Both the position numbers and the translations under genes were made by a program. Shown here piece after piece: positions 26,421-35,881 of a stretch of DNA of 50,746 nt. The stretch comes from an uncultured Anaerolineae bacterium. GTDB lineage: Bacteria; Chloroflexota; Anaerolineae; J036; Brachytrichaceae. The notes beneath the pieces are model-generated. The model worked only from the letters and a program-made list of their open reading frames with translations. It searched no databases and had not been told where the DNA came from. Where the stretch lies: the NCBI GenBank assembly GCA_937927775.1, contig CALBEF010000025.1, positions 1 through 50,746 of the forward strand, given 5' to 3'. Position 1 is the first letter of the stretch. Every line of letters begins with the position of its first letter.

Positions 26421-26598
26421 GATTGTGCGATTGTGCGATTGTGCGATTGAGTGATTGAGTGATTGAGTGATTGTGCGATTGAATGGCCCAATGGCCCAAT
26501 GACCCAATGGCCCAATGACCCAATGGCCCAATGACCCAATGGCCCAATGACTCAATGGCTCAATGACTCAATGGCTCAATGTCCCAATGGCTCAATGG
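26421..26598. repeat. Two abutting octamer arrays in the trpC-phosphoesterase divergent spacer
   Basis: Array A (26421-26481): GATTGTGC three times, GATTGAGT three times, GATTGTGC, GATTG. Array B (26482-26598): fourteen AATGNCYC-type octamers (AATGGCCC, AATGACCC, AATGGCTC, AATGACTC) plus a partial one. Together they take up nearly all of the 200-base region between the two divergent start codons, so the promoters must lie in or beside them. Confidence 0.95.
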
Positions 26599-26615
26599 TA
26601 AGATAGTTTATCAGT

Positions 26616-27209
26616 ATGGCCTGGCGACACACCATCGGCGTCCTCTCCGATACGCATGTGCCCCATCGCCTGCTGGCGCTGCCGCCGGGTGTTCTGGAGC
26701 ATTTCCACGGGTGCGATGTGATTCTGCATGCCGGCGATGTGGAGGACCCTGACATTCTGGAGCCGTTGCGCGCGATCGCGCCGGTGCACGCAGTGCGCGG
26801 CAATGTCCACTGGCAGTACAGCACCGGCACACACGATCATGGATTGCCGGCGCAGGTGACGGTGCAAGTCGGTCATCACACCCTCTGGTTGACGCATGGC
26901 CATCTCAATTTCGGCTACACCATGCTCGACAAGTTGATACATCTGGGAACGCGCCCGACCCGCGCGCGCATCAACCAGGCCATCATCAAGCGTCTGGCGC
27001 GGGCCAGGCCGCCGGAGGCAGGCATTGTTGTGTTCGGACATTCGCATCAGTTATGCGCTGTGTGGCAGGACGGCGCGTTGTTCTATAACCCCGGCGCCGT
27101 GTGCATGGATGCGCGCATCACTGGCCTGCCGACCGTGGGCCGCATTCTCATCGATGACGCCGGCGCTATTCAACCTGAATGGACTGTGGTCGGCAGCCTT
27201 CAACCATGA
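26616..27209 (+). CDS. YfcE/MJ0936-type metallophosphoesterase
   Basis: A 197-residue calcineurin-like phosphoesterase of the small YfcE/MJ0936 group. The metal motifs are GVLSDTHVPH (D-x-H, residues 8-17), HAGDVED (GD, 39-45), VRGNVHW (GN-H-like, 60-66), WLTHGH (GHxH-like) and VFGHSHQ near residue 146. Relatives hydrolyse phosphodiesters such as bis-pNPP or 2',3'-cyclic nucleotides; the physiological substrate is unknown. It is too small and of the wrong subfamily for SbcD, even though sbcC lies 2 kb downstream. The stop overlaps the next gene as ATGA. The start follows immediately after the octamer arrays; TAAGAT lies near the array end. Confidence 0.88.
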   Translation: MAWRHTIGVLSDTHVPHRLLALPPGVLEHFHGCDVILHAGDVEDPDILEPLRAIAPVHAVRGNVHWQYSTGTHDHGLPAQVTVQVGHHTLWLTHGHLNFGYTMLDKLIHLGTRPTRARINQAIIKRLARARPPEAGIVVFGHSHQLCAVWQDGALFYNPGAVCMDARITGLPTVGRILIDDAGAIQPEWTVVGSLQP

Positions 27210-28015
27210 CGCGCGATATCAGACCACTTGCCGCGTATGACGAATACAAAGCCTGCGAGCAGTTGCAAGCTGAAGTGATGGGCTTGAGCGACCTGGATGT
27301 GACGCCCTATCCGCTTCTGCAATCGTTCGCGCAGGCCGGCGGCGCAGTGCTCGGCGCATTCGACAGCTTGCGCATGGTGGGCTGTGTGTTCGGATACGTG
27401 GGCTTGAGCGACGATGGCGTGTTCTACCATCGTTCGCAACGACTGGCTGTCCTGCCGGCGTATCAGGGGCGCGGCGTCGGCGAGGCGCTCAAGCGCGCGC
27501 AGGCCGGGCACGCGCTGGCGCGTGGCTTGCGCCTGATGTGCTGGACGTTCGACCCGTTGCGCGCGCGCAACGCGCACCTGAACCTGCATAAGCTTGGCGC
27601 GATGTCACAGACATATCTGCCAGATGCCTACGCGGCGCTCAGCGGCGCGCGCAATGCCGGCGCGCCTATCGACCGCCTGTGGGTGGAATGGCGGCTCGAT
27701 ATCTCGCAGCCTGTCCCGCCGGGGCCAGACTACACCACAGCGCCGATCGCGCTGCGCAACGCAGACGACAGGCCGGCTGATCTGAACCCGTCCATTCAGG
27801 CTGATGTCGTGCGCATTCAGATTCCCGACGACATCGACGCCGTGTGGGCCGCAGATGCGGCGCTGGGATGCGCCTGGCGCGAGGCCACGCGGCAGGCATT
27901 CACGGCTTATTTCGCGCGTGGTTATCGTGTCGTTGACTTCATTCGCCGGCAGGGCTATGTTCTGACCCGTCGCGCTTCCCAGTTCGACACCCCGCCCTTG
28001 TTCTCTGTCATCTGA
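27206..28015 (+). CDS. GNAT-superfamily acetyltransferase (COG3375 type)
   Basis: A 269-residue protein of the predicted GNAT group common in Chloroflexota and Actinomycetota. The start of the domain has the EVMGLSDLDVTPYPLL segment, the acetyl-CoA loop is LAVLPAYQGRGVGEALKRAQ (about residues 84-103), and the group hallmark WTFDPLRARNAHLNLHKLGA follows, then TYLPDAY and DRLWVEWRL. The substrate is unknown. The start codon overlaps the preceding stop (ATGA), so it is translationally coupled to the phosphoesterase. The TGA stop opens a short run of TGACGAC repeats that fills the 21-base gap to the next gene. Confidence 0.87.
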   Translation: MTRDIRPLAAYDEYKACEQLQAEVMGLSDLDVTPYPLLQSFAQAGGAVLGAFDSLRMVGCVFGYVGLSDDGVFYHRSQRLAVLPAYQGRGVGEALKRAQAGHALARGLRLMCWTFDPLRARNAHLNLHKLGAMSQTYLPDAYAALSGARNAGAPIDRLWVEWRLDISQPVPPGPDYTTAPIALRNADDRPADLNPSIQADVVRIQIPDDIDAVWAADAALGCAWREATRQAFTAYFARGYRVVDFIRRQGYVLTRRASQFDTPPLFSVI

Positions 28016-28031
28016 CGACTGACGACTGCGA
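28013..28031. repeat. Micro-array starting at the GNAT stop codon
   Basis: TGACGAC, TGACGAC, TGCGACT: the first TGA is the GNAT stop. It makes up nearly all the spacer before the histidine phosphatase start, which has no ribosome-binding site. Confidence 0.6.
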
Positions 28032-28036
28032 CTCCC

Positions 28037-28573
28037 ATGAAACACCTCGAAATCCGCCGCCACACGATGCGGCAAAAGCCCGGCAAACATCTGACCCAGG
28101 CCGGCGTGACACTGGCCCGGCATGTTGGCGCGGGCATGGGGCCATTTGCCAAAGTCGTCACCAGCGACGTGCCGCGCGCGTTCGAGACCGCCATCGCCAT
28201 GGGCTTTGCTGTCGATGAGCAACTGGCCGATCTGGCGACGCCGGGTGACGAAGAAGTGACCACCGCGCTCGAAGACGCCCACACCTTTGCCGATGTGGTT
28301 ATGGCTGTTCAGCGCCACAGGGCAGTTGCCCGGCGCGCCCAAAAGCTGGCCCGGCTATTGGCAGCGATCGCTGAAGCGTTGCCCGAAGAGGGCGCGGCCC
28401 TGATCGTGACCCACGGCGGCGTGATCGAACTGAGCGTGGCCGGCTGCCTGCCCGATCACGACTTCAGCGCGTGGGGCGCGCTGTGCGACTATTGCGAAGG
28501 CGTCCGGCTGGCCTTCGATGGCCGCGCCTTCGTCGGCGCAGACCTGCTCCGCCTGCCCACTCTCACCCCCTGA
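28037..28573 (+). CDS. Histidine-phosphatase-superfamily protein (phosphoglycerate mutase-like)
   Basis: A 178-residue histidine phosphatase. The N-terminal motif is LEIRRHTMR, a variant of the R-H-G-x-x nucleophile motif with threonine in place of the usual glycine; the nucleophile His8 and its arginine are kept. The second conserved site (TSDVPRAFETA, residues about 42-52) and the C-terminal VTHGGVIE motif with the second histidine are intact. The substrate cannot be predicted. It sits between the GNAT gene and sbcC in a plus-strand series, with repeat-filled spacers on both sides and no visible ribosome-binding site. Confidence 0.82.
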   Translation: MKHLEIRRHTMRQKPGKHLTQAGVTLARHVGAGMGPFAKVVTSDVPRAFETAIAMGFAVDEQLADLATPGDEEVTTALEDAHTFADVVMAVQRHRAVARRAQKLARLLAAIAEALPEEGAALIVTHGGVIELSVAGCLPDHDFSAWGALCDYCEGVRLAFDGRAFVGADLLRLPTLTP

Positions 28574-28622
28574 CCTCCGTTATCTGTGCTCTGTGCTCTG
28601 TGATCTGTCATCTGTTCTCTCA
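28573..28622. repeat. Heptamer array filling the spacer before sbcC
   Basis: After the phosphatase stop come CTCCGTT, ATCTGTG, CTCTGTG (two), ATCTGTC, ATCTGTT, CTCTC units, ending a few bases before the sbcC ATG. No Shine-Dalgarno is present. Units are shared with the trpF and 44-kb arrays. Confidence 0.88.
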
Positions 28623-28624
28623 AC

Positions 28625-31198
28625 ATGATCCCCCTCCGACTCGAACTCAAAAACTTCATGGCCTACCGCGACGCAGAGCCGCTGGACTTTACCGGCCTGC
28701 ATGTGGTGTGCCTGACCGGTGAAAACGGGGCCGGCAAGAGCGCGCTGCTCGACGCGCTGACCTGGGCGCTGTGGGGCAAGGCGCGCGGCAAGACCGACGA
28801 TGCCCTGATCAGTCAGGGGCAGACCGAAATGCGCGTAGTCCTCACCTTCAGCGAGGGTGACAACGTGTATCAGGTGGTGCGCGCGCGCAAGCTGGGCCGG
28901 CCCGGCGCCAAAGGCAGAGGCCCCGCTTCCAGCGGCGCGCTCGATCTGCTGGTGCAAACGCAGGCCGGCTGGCGCACCCTCAGCGAGCCGCGCCAGACCG
29001 ACACGCAGAACAAGATCATCGACATTCTCAATCTGACCTACGACACGTTTCTCAACTCGGCCTACCTCAAGCAGGGCAAGGCCGACGAGTTCACGCTGAA
29101 GACGCCGGCCGAGCGCAAGGCGCTGCTGGCCGACATCCTCAGCCTGAATGTGTGGCAGGAGTACGAGGATGCTGTCAAAGCGCAGCAGCACGAAGTAGAG
29201 CGCAGCCAGAGCGTGCTGGCGTTCGAGATGCAGAAGGCCGGCGAGGAGATCGCGCGCCTGCCGCAGCACGAGCGCGAACTGGCGTTGGCGCACGAGGCGG
29301 TGGCGGCCGCCACGGCTGCGCTTCAGGAAGCCGAGCAGGCTCAGGCCGAGATCAGCCGGCTGCAGGAGCAACTCAAGTCGCTCGAAGCGCAGCGCGCCCA
29401 GGCGGACGCGCGCCTGAAGGCGCTGGCGTCAGAGCTGGCCGGCCTCGAGGCCGAGCGCGCCGAACATGCCCGGATGCTGGCCGCCTATCAGTCTGCCATC
29501 GACCAGCGCGCCGAGATCGAGCAGGGCTATGCCGAGTATGAGGCTGCCCGTCAGCGCGAGGCCGAATTCAATCAGAAGCTGGGCAGCCTGGTCGAGTTGA
29601 AGGAGCGCCGGGCGCGCGCCGAAGCCGAGATCGCCGATGCGCGCCGGGCGTTGCAGTCTCAGCGCGACGCAGCGGCGCAGCGCGCGCGCGATCTGGAGCG
29701 CATGGCCGACAACGATGATTTGCAAACACAGCTTGCGCAAGCCTATGAGCGACTGCGCGATCTGATTGCCGGTCAGAAGCGCCGCGAGGAGCTGGCTCGC
29801 CAGTTGACCGAGGCGCGCGAACGCCAGGCCGCCGCCAAAGCCGAGAACGACGAGTTGCGCCGGCGCATGAACGAACTGAAGGCGCGCATCTCGGCGCTGT
29901 CGAAAGTGGGGGCCATTTGTCCGGCCTGCGGGCGCGAACTGGCCGAGGCGGATCGGGTGCGTCTGCTGGAGGAGTGGCAGGCGGACGGCAAAGCGATGGG
30001 CGATCAGCACCGCGCCAATGAGCGCGCGCTGGCGGAACTGGCCGCCGCGCGCAAGGCTGCCGAAGATGACGTAGTCGCTCTGGATCGGGCGCTGGCGAGT
30101 TTGCCGGGCATGCAACGCGAAGTGGCCGCGCTGGAAGAACGCCTGAAGCGCGCGGATGAGGCGGCGTCACAATTGCCCGAAGCCCGCGCGGCGCTTGATA
30201 AGCTGGAGGCTGAGTTGCGCGCCGACGACTATGCGCCGGCGGCCCGCGCCGCCCTGGCCCAGGTCGAAGCAGAGTTGGAGCAACTGGGCTACGACGCCGC
30301 CGCGCACAAGCGACTGCGTGAAGAGATGCTGCCTCGTCTGCAAAACTTCGTTCAGCGCAAGAGCCAGCTCGACAAAGCGGAGATCGGCCTGCAATCCGAG
30401 CAGCGGGCGCTCGAATCGATCGGCCTGCGTCAGGAGAAACTGGCCCGGCAGCGCGCCGCGCAGGAAACGGAGATCGCCGAACTGAACGAGGCCATCCGCG
30501 TGCGCAAAGCGGGGCTGCAACGCGCCGCCGAGATCGATCAGGCGGCGCAACTGGCCCGCCGCGAGTTCTTTGCCGCCCAACGCAAGGTGGGCGAGGCCGC
30601 CCAGCGCGTGCAAGCCTGCAGGGCGATGTTCGGCGAACGAGACCGGCTGCGGCGCGAGTTGGACGAACTGGCGCGCCGGCAGTCCCTGCTGGACGATCTG
30701 CGCGCGGCGTTTGGAAAGAATGGCGTGCCGGCGATGATCATCGAGAACATCCTGCCGGAGCTGGAGGACTCGGCCAACGAGCTGCTGAGCCGCATGACCG
30801 GCGGGCGCATGAACGTGCGCTTCGAGACGCAGCGCCAGACCCAGAAGGGGGATGTGAGCGAGACGCTGGAGTTGCGCATCAACGACGAACTGGGCGAGCG
30901 GCTCTATGAGATGTTCAGCGGGGGCGAATCCTTCCGCATCAACTTTGCGGTGCGCATCGCGTTGAGCAAGCTGCTGGCGCATCGGGCCGGCGCGCGGTTG
31001 CAAACGCTCATCATCGACGAAGGCTTCGGCACTCAGGACGCCAAAGGGCGCGAGGCGCTGATCGAAGCCATCCGCAGCATCGAGCAGGACTTCGAGCGCA
31101 TCTTTGTCATCACGCACATCGACGAACTCAGGGACGCCTTCCCGGCGCGCATCGAAGTCGTCAAGGGCGCGCGCGGCAGCGTGGCGCGGCTGGCTTGA
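28625..31198 (+). CDS. sbcC: SbcC-type nuclease ATPase subunit (SMC-like, Rad50 homologue)
   Basis: An 857-residue ABC-type ATPase for DNA end processing. The N-terminus has LKNFMAYRDAEPLDF and the Walker A motif GENGAGKSALLDALTWALWG (about 33-52). A long coiled coil runs to about 430, the zinc hook is CPAC at 432-435, and a second coiled coil follows. The C-terminus carries the ABC signature FSGGESFRINFAVRIALSKLL, Walker B LIIDEGFGTQD and a His-loop ITHIDEL. The size is close to other bacterial SbcC proteins of the shorter, Rad50-like type. Its nuclease partner SbcD is not adjacent; none of the window's phosphoesterases fits. The ATG at 28625 is preceded by a repeat array. Confidence 0.92.
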   Translation: MIPLRLELKNFMAYRDAEPLDFTGLHVVCLTGENGAGKSALLDALTWALWGKARGKTDDALISQGQTEMRVVLTFSEGDNVYQVVRARKLGRPGAKGRGPASSGALDLLVQTQAGWRTLSEPRQTDTQNKIIDILNLTYDTFLNSAYLKQGKADEFTLKTPAERKALLADILSLNVWQEYEDAVKAQQHEVERSQSVLAFEMQKAGEEIARLPQHERELALAHEAVAAATAALQEAEQAQAEISRLQEQLKSLEAQRAQADARLKALASELAGLEAERAEHARMLAAYQSAIDQRAEIEQGYAEYEAARQREAEFNQKLGSLVELKERRARAEAEIADARRALQSQRDAAAQRARDLERMADNDDLQTQLAQAYERLRDLIAGQKRREELARQLTEARERQAAAKAENDELRRRMNELKARISALSKVGAICPACGRELAEADRVRLLEEWQADGKAMGDQHRANERALAELAAARKAAEDDVVALDRALASLPGMQREVAALEERLKRADEAASQLPEARAALDKLEAELRADDYAPAARAALAQVEAELEQLGYDAAAHKRLREEMLPRLQNFVQRKSQLDKAEIGLQSEQRALESIGLRQEKLARQRAAQETEIAELNEAIRVRKAGLQRAAEIDQAAQLARREFFAAQRKVGEAAQRVQACRAMFGERDRLRRELDELARRQSLLDDLRAAFGKNGVPAMIIENILPELEDSANELLSRMTGGRMNVRFETQRQTQKGDVSETLELRINDELGERLYEMFSGGESFRINFAVRIALSKLLAHRAGARLQTLIIDEGFGTQDAKGREALIEAIRSIEQDFERIFVITHIDELRDAFPARIEVVKGARGSVARLA

Positions 31199-31338
31199 GG
31201 GCGCATTTCCCAGCAGGGGCAATCCGCCGATGCGCGCGGCGGATGAATCCGCGCGCAACGTCTCTGCCGGGCAGACCGCCGGGCAACATGCCCCCACAGA
31301 GAAACACACCCAATACACCCTGGATTGATCCGGCGTGA

Positions 31339-31344
31339 TAGAAT
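31339..31344 (+). promoter_or_regulatory. Candidate -10 element (TAGAAT) for the cbb operon
   Basis: TAGAAT lies seven bases before a long hairpin, so transcription from it would begin at the first base of the stem. No good -35 is visible (TTGATC at 31324 is too close). The sbcC-cbbL spacer (31199-31459) otherwise has only a small TCCGCC/GGCGGA hairpin at 31224-31244, possibly the sbcC terminator. Confidence 0.4.
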
Positions 31345-31351
31345 ACTTTTC

Positions 31352-31393
31352 GGTTGAGGGCGCGCTCCCGATCAGGGAGAAGCGCCCTCAACC
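31352..31393 (+). promoter_or_regulatory. Leader hairpin upstream of cbbL (possible attenuator or 5' stabiliser)
   Basis: Perfect 12-bp outer arms GGTTGAGGGCGC (31352-31363) and GCGCCCTCAACC (31382-31393), with inner CTCCC/GGGAG pairing around GATCA. CGTTTTA follows. It could be an intrinsic terminator or attenuator in the RuBisCO leader, or a protective 5' stem; the cbbL ATG is 66 bases further on. Confidence 0.65.
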
Positions 31394-31444
31394 CGTTTTA
31401 CGGCAATAATCGAATGATTTGGATCAATTCAACGATAGCGATAA

Positions 31445-32899
<1,455 letters not shown>

Positions 32900-32936
32900 C
32901 AACACGCATCGATCACTACCCATCTGAGGAGAAGCC

Positions 32937-33359
32937 ATGCGCATCACCCAGGGAACCTTTTCCTTTCTGCCTGATTTCACCGACGACGAAATTCTCGAAC
33001 AGGTTGAATACAGCCTGAGCAATGGCTGGGCTGTCTCTATTGAGCACACCAGTGATCCTCATCCGCGCAACGTTTACTGGGAGTTGTGGGAGCTGCCCAT
33101 GTTCGACGCGCGGGACGCCGAGACAATTCTTCAATCGCTCCGCGCCTGTCGAGCGGCCTTTCCTGACCATTACATTCGCGTCAGCGCCTATGACAGCCGG
33201 CTGGGGCGCCAAACCACCGCCCTCCAATTCATCGTCCAACGCCCGAAAGAAGAGCCTGGATTTCATCTTGAGCGCATTGAATGGAGCGATCGCAGCCAGC
33301 GTTATCGCATCCGCGCATACGCCACAGACCGGCCATCCAATGGACGCGATCAACAGTGA
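32937..33359 (+). CDS. cbbS: RuBisCO small subunit, red type
   Basis: A 140-residue small subunit. It begins [19 protein letters not shown] and contains [22 protein letters not shown] and [20 protein letters not shown]. It has the C-terminal extension after about residue 105 ([19 protein letters not shown]...) that in red-type enzymes forms a beta-hairpin lining the central pore. It caps the L8 core and completes the holoenzyme. GAGGAG lies five bases upstream of the ATG; the gene is 37 bases after cbbL and 18 before cbbX. Confidence 0.97.
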   Translation: MRITQGTFSFLPDFTDDEILEQVEYSLSNGWAVSIEHTSDPHPRNVYWELWELPMFDARDAETILQSLRACRAAFPDHYIRVSAYDSRLGRQTTALQFIVQRPKEEPGFHLERIEWSDRSQRYRIRAYATDRPSNGRDQQ

Positions 33360-33377
33360 GCAAATCGGGGGAGACGT

Positions 33378-34292
33378 ATGACAATCGACATTGCCGCCGC
33401 CTGGCAAGCGTCGCAGATCGAGCCGCTCCTGCAGGAGCTGGATCGCGATCTGGTGGGTCTGAAGCCGGTCAAGACGCGCATTCGGGAGATTGCCGCGCTG
33501 CTGCTGGTGGCGCGCCTGCGTGAACAGGCCGGCCTGTCCACCGAGCCGCCCACGCTGCACATGTCGTTCACCGGCGGCCCCGGCGTGGGCAAGACAACCG
33601 TGGCCCTGCGCATGTCCGGGATTTTGCGCGCGCTCGGCTATGTGCGCAAAGGCCATCTGGTCGTTGCCACGCGAGATGACCTGGTGGGGCAATACGTCGG
33701 CCACACAGCACCCAAAACCAAAGAAATGCTCAAGAAAGCAATCGGCGGCGTTCTGTTCATTGACGAGGCTTATTACCTCTACCGCCCCGAAAATGAGCGC
33801 GACTATGGCCAGGAAGCTATCGAAATGCTGCTGCAGGCCATGGAAAACCAGCGGGATGATCTGGTGGTGATTCTGGCCGGCTATCAGGAGCGCATGAACG
33901 TGTTCTTCCAGGCCAACCCCGGTTTCCATTCCCGCATCGCGCATCATATTCACTTCCCCGATTACACCCTGGACGAGCTGATGCAAATTGCGGAGCTGAT
34001 GCTGGAGCGACAGCGTTACCGCTTCGACGAGCCGGCCCGCCAGGCTTTTCGCGAATACCTGCAACTGCGCGTTCAGCAGCCCCACTTCAGCAACGCGCGC
34101 AGCGTGCGCAATGCGATTGATCGGTTCAAGCTGCGGCAGGCAAATCGTTTGATTCAGCAGGCCGCGGCAGTCGAACTCGACGATCTGACCCGCATTGATG
34201 CCAGCGATATTTACGCCAGCAGTGTTTTTCGGCGCGCATCAGCAGCGCCTGTTCCCGGCCATAACCGCCAACAGGACATTCAAACATCATGA
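33378..34292 (+). CDS. cbbX: Red-type RuBisCO activase CbbX
   Basis: A 304-residue AAA+ ATPase that pulls the C-terminal tail of red-type RuBisCO to release inhibitory sugar phosphates. Walker A is GGPGVGKTT (66-73 region), Walker B is VLFIDEAYYL (about 125-134), the pore loop includes GQYVGHTAPKTKE, sensor 1 is LVVILAGYQERM, and the arginine fingers follow in NPGFHSRI; sensor 2 is near NARSVRNAIDRF. CbbX pairs specifically with form IC/ID RuBisCO, which supports the cbbL call. The stop overlaps the prk start (ATGA), so the two are coupled. Confidence 0.97.
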   Translation: MTIDIAAAWQASQIEPLLQELDRDLVGLKPVKTRIREIAALLLVARLREQAGLSTEPPTLHMSFTGGPGVGKTTVALRMSGILRALGYVRKGHLVVATRDDLVGQYVGHTAPKTKEMLKKAIGGVLFIDEAYYLYRPENERDYGQEAIEMLLQAMENQRDDLVVILAGYQERMNVFFQANPGFHSRIAHHIHFPDYTLDELMQIAELMLERQRYRFDEPARQAFREYLQLRVQQPHFSNARSVRNAIDRFKLRQANRLIQQAAAVELDDLTRIDASDIYASSVFRRASAAPVPGHNRQQDIQTS

Positions 34293-35281
34293 AACGCAGA
34301 CCGATCATTCTGGGAATTGTGGGAGACAGCGCCGCTGGCAAGAGCACCTTGACCAGCGGCCTGGTGAAACTGCTCGGCGAAGAGCGCGTCACGCATGTTT
34401 GCGTGGACGACTATCACAAGTATGATCGTGCTGAGCGCAGAGCCCTGAATATCACGCCGTTGCATCCCGATTGCAACTATCTCGATGTCTTCGAGCTGCA
34501 TCTGGAGCGACTGCACTATGGTCAGCCGATTCTCAAGCCGGTGTATTTGCATGCCACCGGCACGCATGGCCGGCCCGAATACGTAAAACCCAGAGAGTTC
34601 GTGATCGTCGAGGGTTTGCTGGGTTTTCACACGGCCACCATGCGCCAGTTCTATGATGTGAAGGTGTACCTTGACCCGCCGGAGGAGTTGCGCCGGCAGT
34701 GGAAGATCAACCGCGACACGGCCAAACGCGGTTACACCGTGGAGCAGGTGCTGGCCGACTTGGAGCGGCGCGAGCCGGACGCCGCCGCGTTTATCCGCCC
34801 GCAGCGCAACTGGGCAGACATCGTGGTGCGCTTTTACCCCGATGAGAACGGCCATGTCAACGGCGCGCATCTCAACGCGCGCTTAACGTTGCGCCCCACG
34901 ATTCCACACCCTGACTTTTCTTATCTTGCTCAAAATCGGCCCGGCCACGGTGGCGTGCGCCTGCTGTTGCAGCGCGACGCTAACAAGCCGGTGGATGTGC
35001 TCGAAATCGACGGCAATGTGTCAGCGGAACAGGCCGAGAAGCTTGAAGCGGCCATTTGGGCCCATTTGCCTGATCTGCGTCCTCTGCAGCCAGGCGAGTT
35101 CGGCGCTTTTCAAGAATCAACACAAACCCGTCACAGCAACCCCCTGGCTCTGACACAACTGCTGCTCGTGTATCACTTGCTGCGCCAGTATAGCGACCTG
35201 GGCAATCTGCCCATGGCGAGCCCGGTGGCGGCGCTGAGCCGGCTGCGCGCCGGCGGCGCCCAAATCCAGGAGCAACACTAA
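34289..35281 (+). CDS. prk: Phosphoribulokinase
   Basis: A 330-residue P-loop kinase making ribulose-1,5-bisphosphate, the RuBisCO substrate. The P-loop is GDSAAGKST (12-20). VCVDDYHKYDRAERR with the catalytic aspartate, HPDCNYLDVFELHLERLHYGQPILKPVY and VIVEGLLGFHT follow, and RPTIPHPDFS and a divergent C-terminal region come later. The sequence resembles the longer class II type (cyanobacterial, archaeal and Chloroflexota) rather than the 290-residue octameric proteobacterial enzyme that usually accompanies form IC RuBisCO, so the operon may be of mixed origin; this is an impression, not an alignment result. It is the last gene of the cbb operon, followed by a hairpin. Confidence 0.93.
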   Translation: MKRRPIILGIVGDSAAGKSTLTSGLVKLLGEERVTHVCVDDYHKYDRAERRALNITPLHPDCNYLDVFELHLERLHYGQPILKPVYLHATGTHGRPEYVKPREFVIVEGLLGFHTATMRQFYDVKVYLDPPEELRRQWKINRDTAKRGYTVEQVLADLERREPDAAAFIRPQRNWADIVVRFYPDENGHVNGAHLNARLTLRPTIPHPDFSYLAQNRPGHGGVRLLLQRDANKPVDVLEIDGNVSAEQAEKLEAAIWAHLPDLRPLQPGEFGAFQESTQTRHSNPLALTQLLLVYHLLRQYSDLGNLPMASPVAALSRLRAGGAQIQEQH

Positions 35282-35315
35282 CGCGTTACGGTCTGACAAC
35301 ACCTGCTCAAAGCAG

Positions 35316-35351
35316 AACGTCCGACAGCGGACAGCCCCGCTATCGGACGTT
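35316..35351. terminator. Hairpin between convergent prk and OsmC-family genes
   Basis: Arms 35316-35330 (AACGTCCGACAGCGG) and 35337-35351 pair at 14 of 15 positions around a short loop. There is no clear T-tract on either side. Its place between convergent genes suggests a shared terminator. Confidence 0.6.
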
Positions 35352-35373
35352 GCGATTCGCGCCAGGCGTCGCT

Positions 35374-35793
35374 TTAGCGAATCAGCTTCGCGCTCAGTTT
35401 GATCTCAACCGCCGCCAGCGCCTTCGAGACCGGGCAGCCCTTCTTGGATTCTTCGGCGTGCTGCAGGAAGGTCTGCTCGTCGATGTTGGGCACGTCGGCC
35501 TCGGTGTTCAACTCGATCAGGCTGATCGTCGGGCCATCGGTCAGGTGCACGGTGGCCGTCGTGTGGATGCGGTTGGGCGGGAAGCCGGCTTTGGTCAACA
35601 CCGCCGACAGAAACATGGAGAAGCAGCCGGCATGCGCCGCGCCGATCAGTTCTTCGGGATTGGTGCCCTCGCCGCTCTCGAACCGCGATGCAAAAGTGAA
35701 CGGGCCGTCGTAGGCGCCTTTGCCGATGCGCATCGCGCCGCTGCCTTCGCGCAGCGTGCCGTTCCAGGTTGCTTCAGACTGTCTTACTGCCAT
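35374..35793 (-). CDS. OsmC-family peroxiredoxin
   Basis: A 139-residue OsmC subfamily protein that reduces organic hydroperoxides with two cysteines. The first is in AAHAGCFSMFLSAVL (about residue 57) and the second in ESKKGCPVSKAL (about 120). The N-terminal ATWNGTLREGSGAMRI strand and FESGEGTNPEELIGAA segment match OsmC rather than Ohr. It is a single gene, convergent with the cbb operon and lying downstream of the tubulin-like cluster on the same strand; an 88-base gap separates it from that cluster's start side at 35882. Confidence 0.92.
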   Translation of the reverse strand: MAVRQSEATWNGTLREGSGAMRIGKGAYDGPFTFASRFESGEGTNPEELIGAAHAGCFSMFLSAVLTKAGFPPNRIHTTATVHLTDGPTISLIELNTEADVPNIDEQTFLQHAEESKKGCPVSKALAAVEIKLSAKLIR

Positions 35794-35881
35794 TGATTTA
35801 CCCTCGCAATTTAGATCTCGACAATCAATTCAACACTCGCACGAGCGGTATCTTAACTCAAAACGGGATGATGCCCAGGCT

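Noticed and set aside
26421..26598. CRISPR array
   Set aside because: The units are 8 bp, directly contiguous and degenerate, with no spacers and no cas genes nearby.
26616..27209. SbcD partner for the nearby sbcC
   Set aside because: The protein is 197 residues with YfcE-type motifs; SbcD is about twice as long and has a different C-terminal domain.
31161..31391. Small minus-strand gene in the sbcC-cbbL spacer
   Set aside because: It overlaps the end of sbcC and the leader hairpin, has a Gly/Arg-rich composition and no family features.
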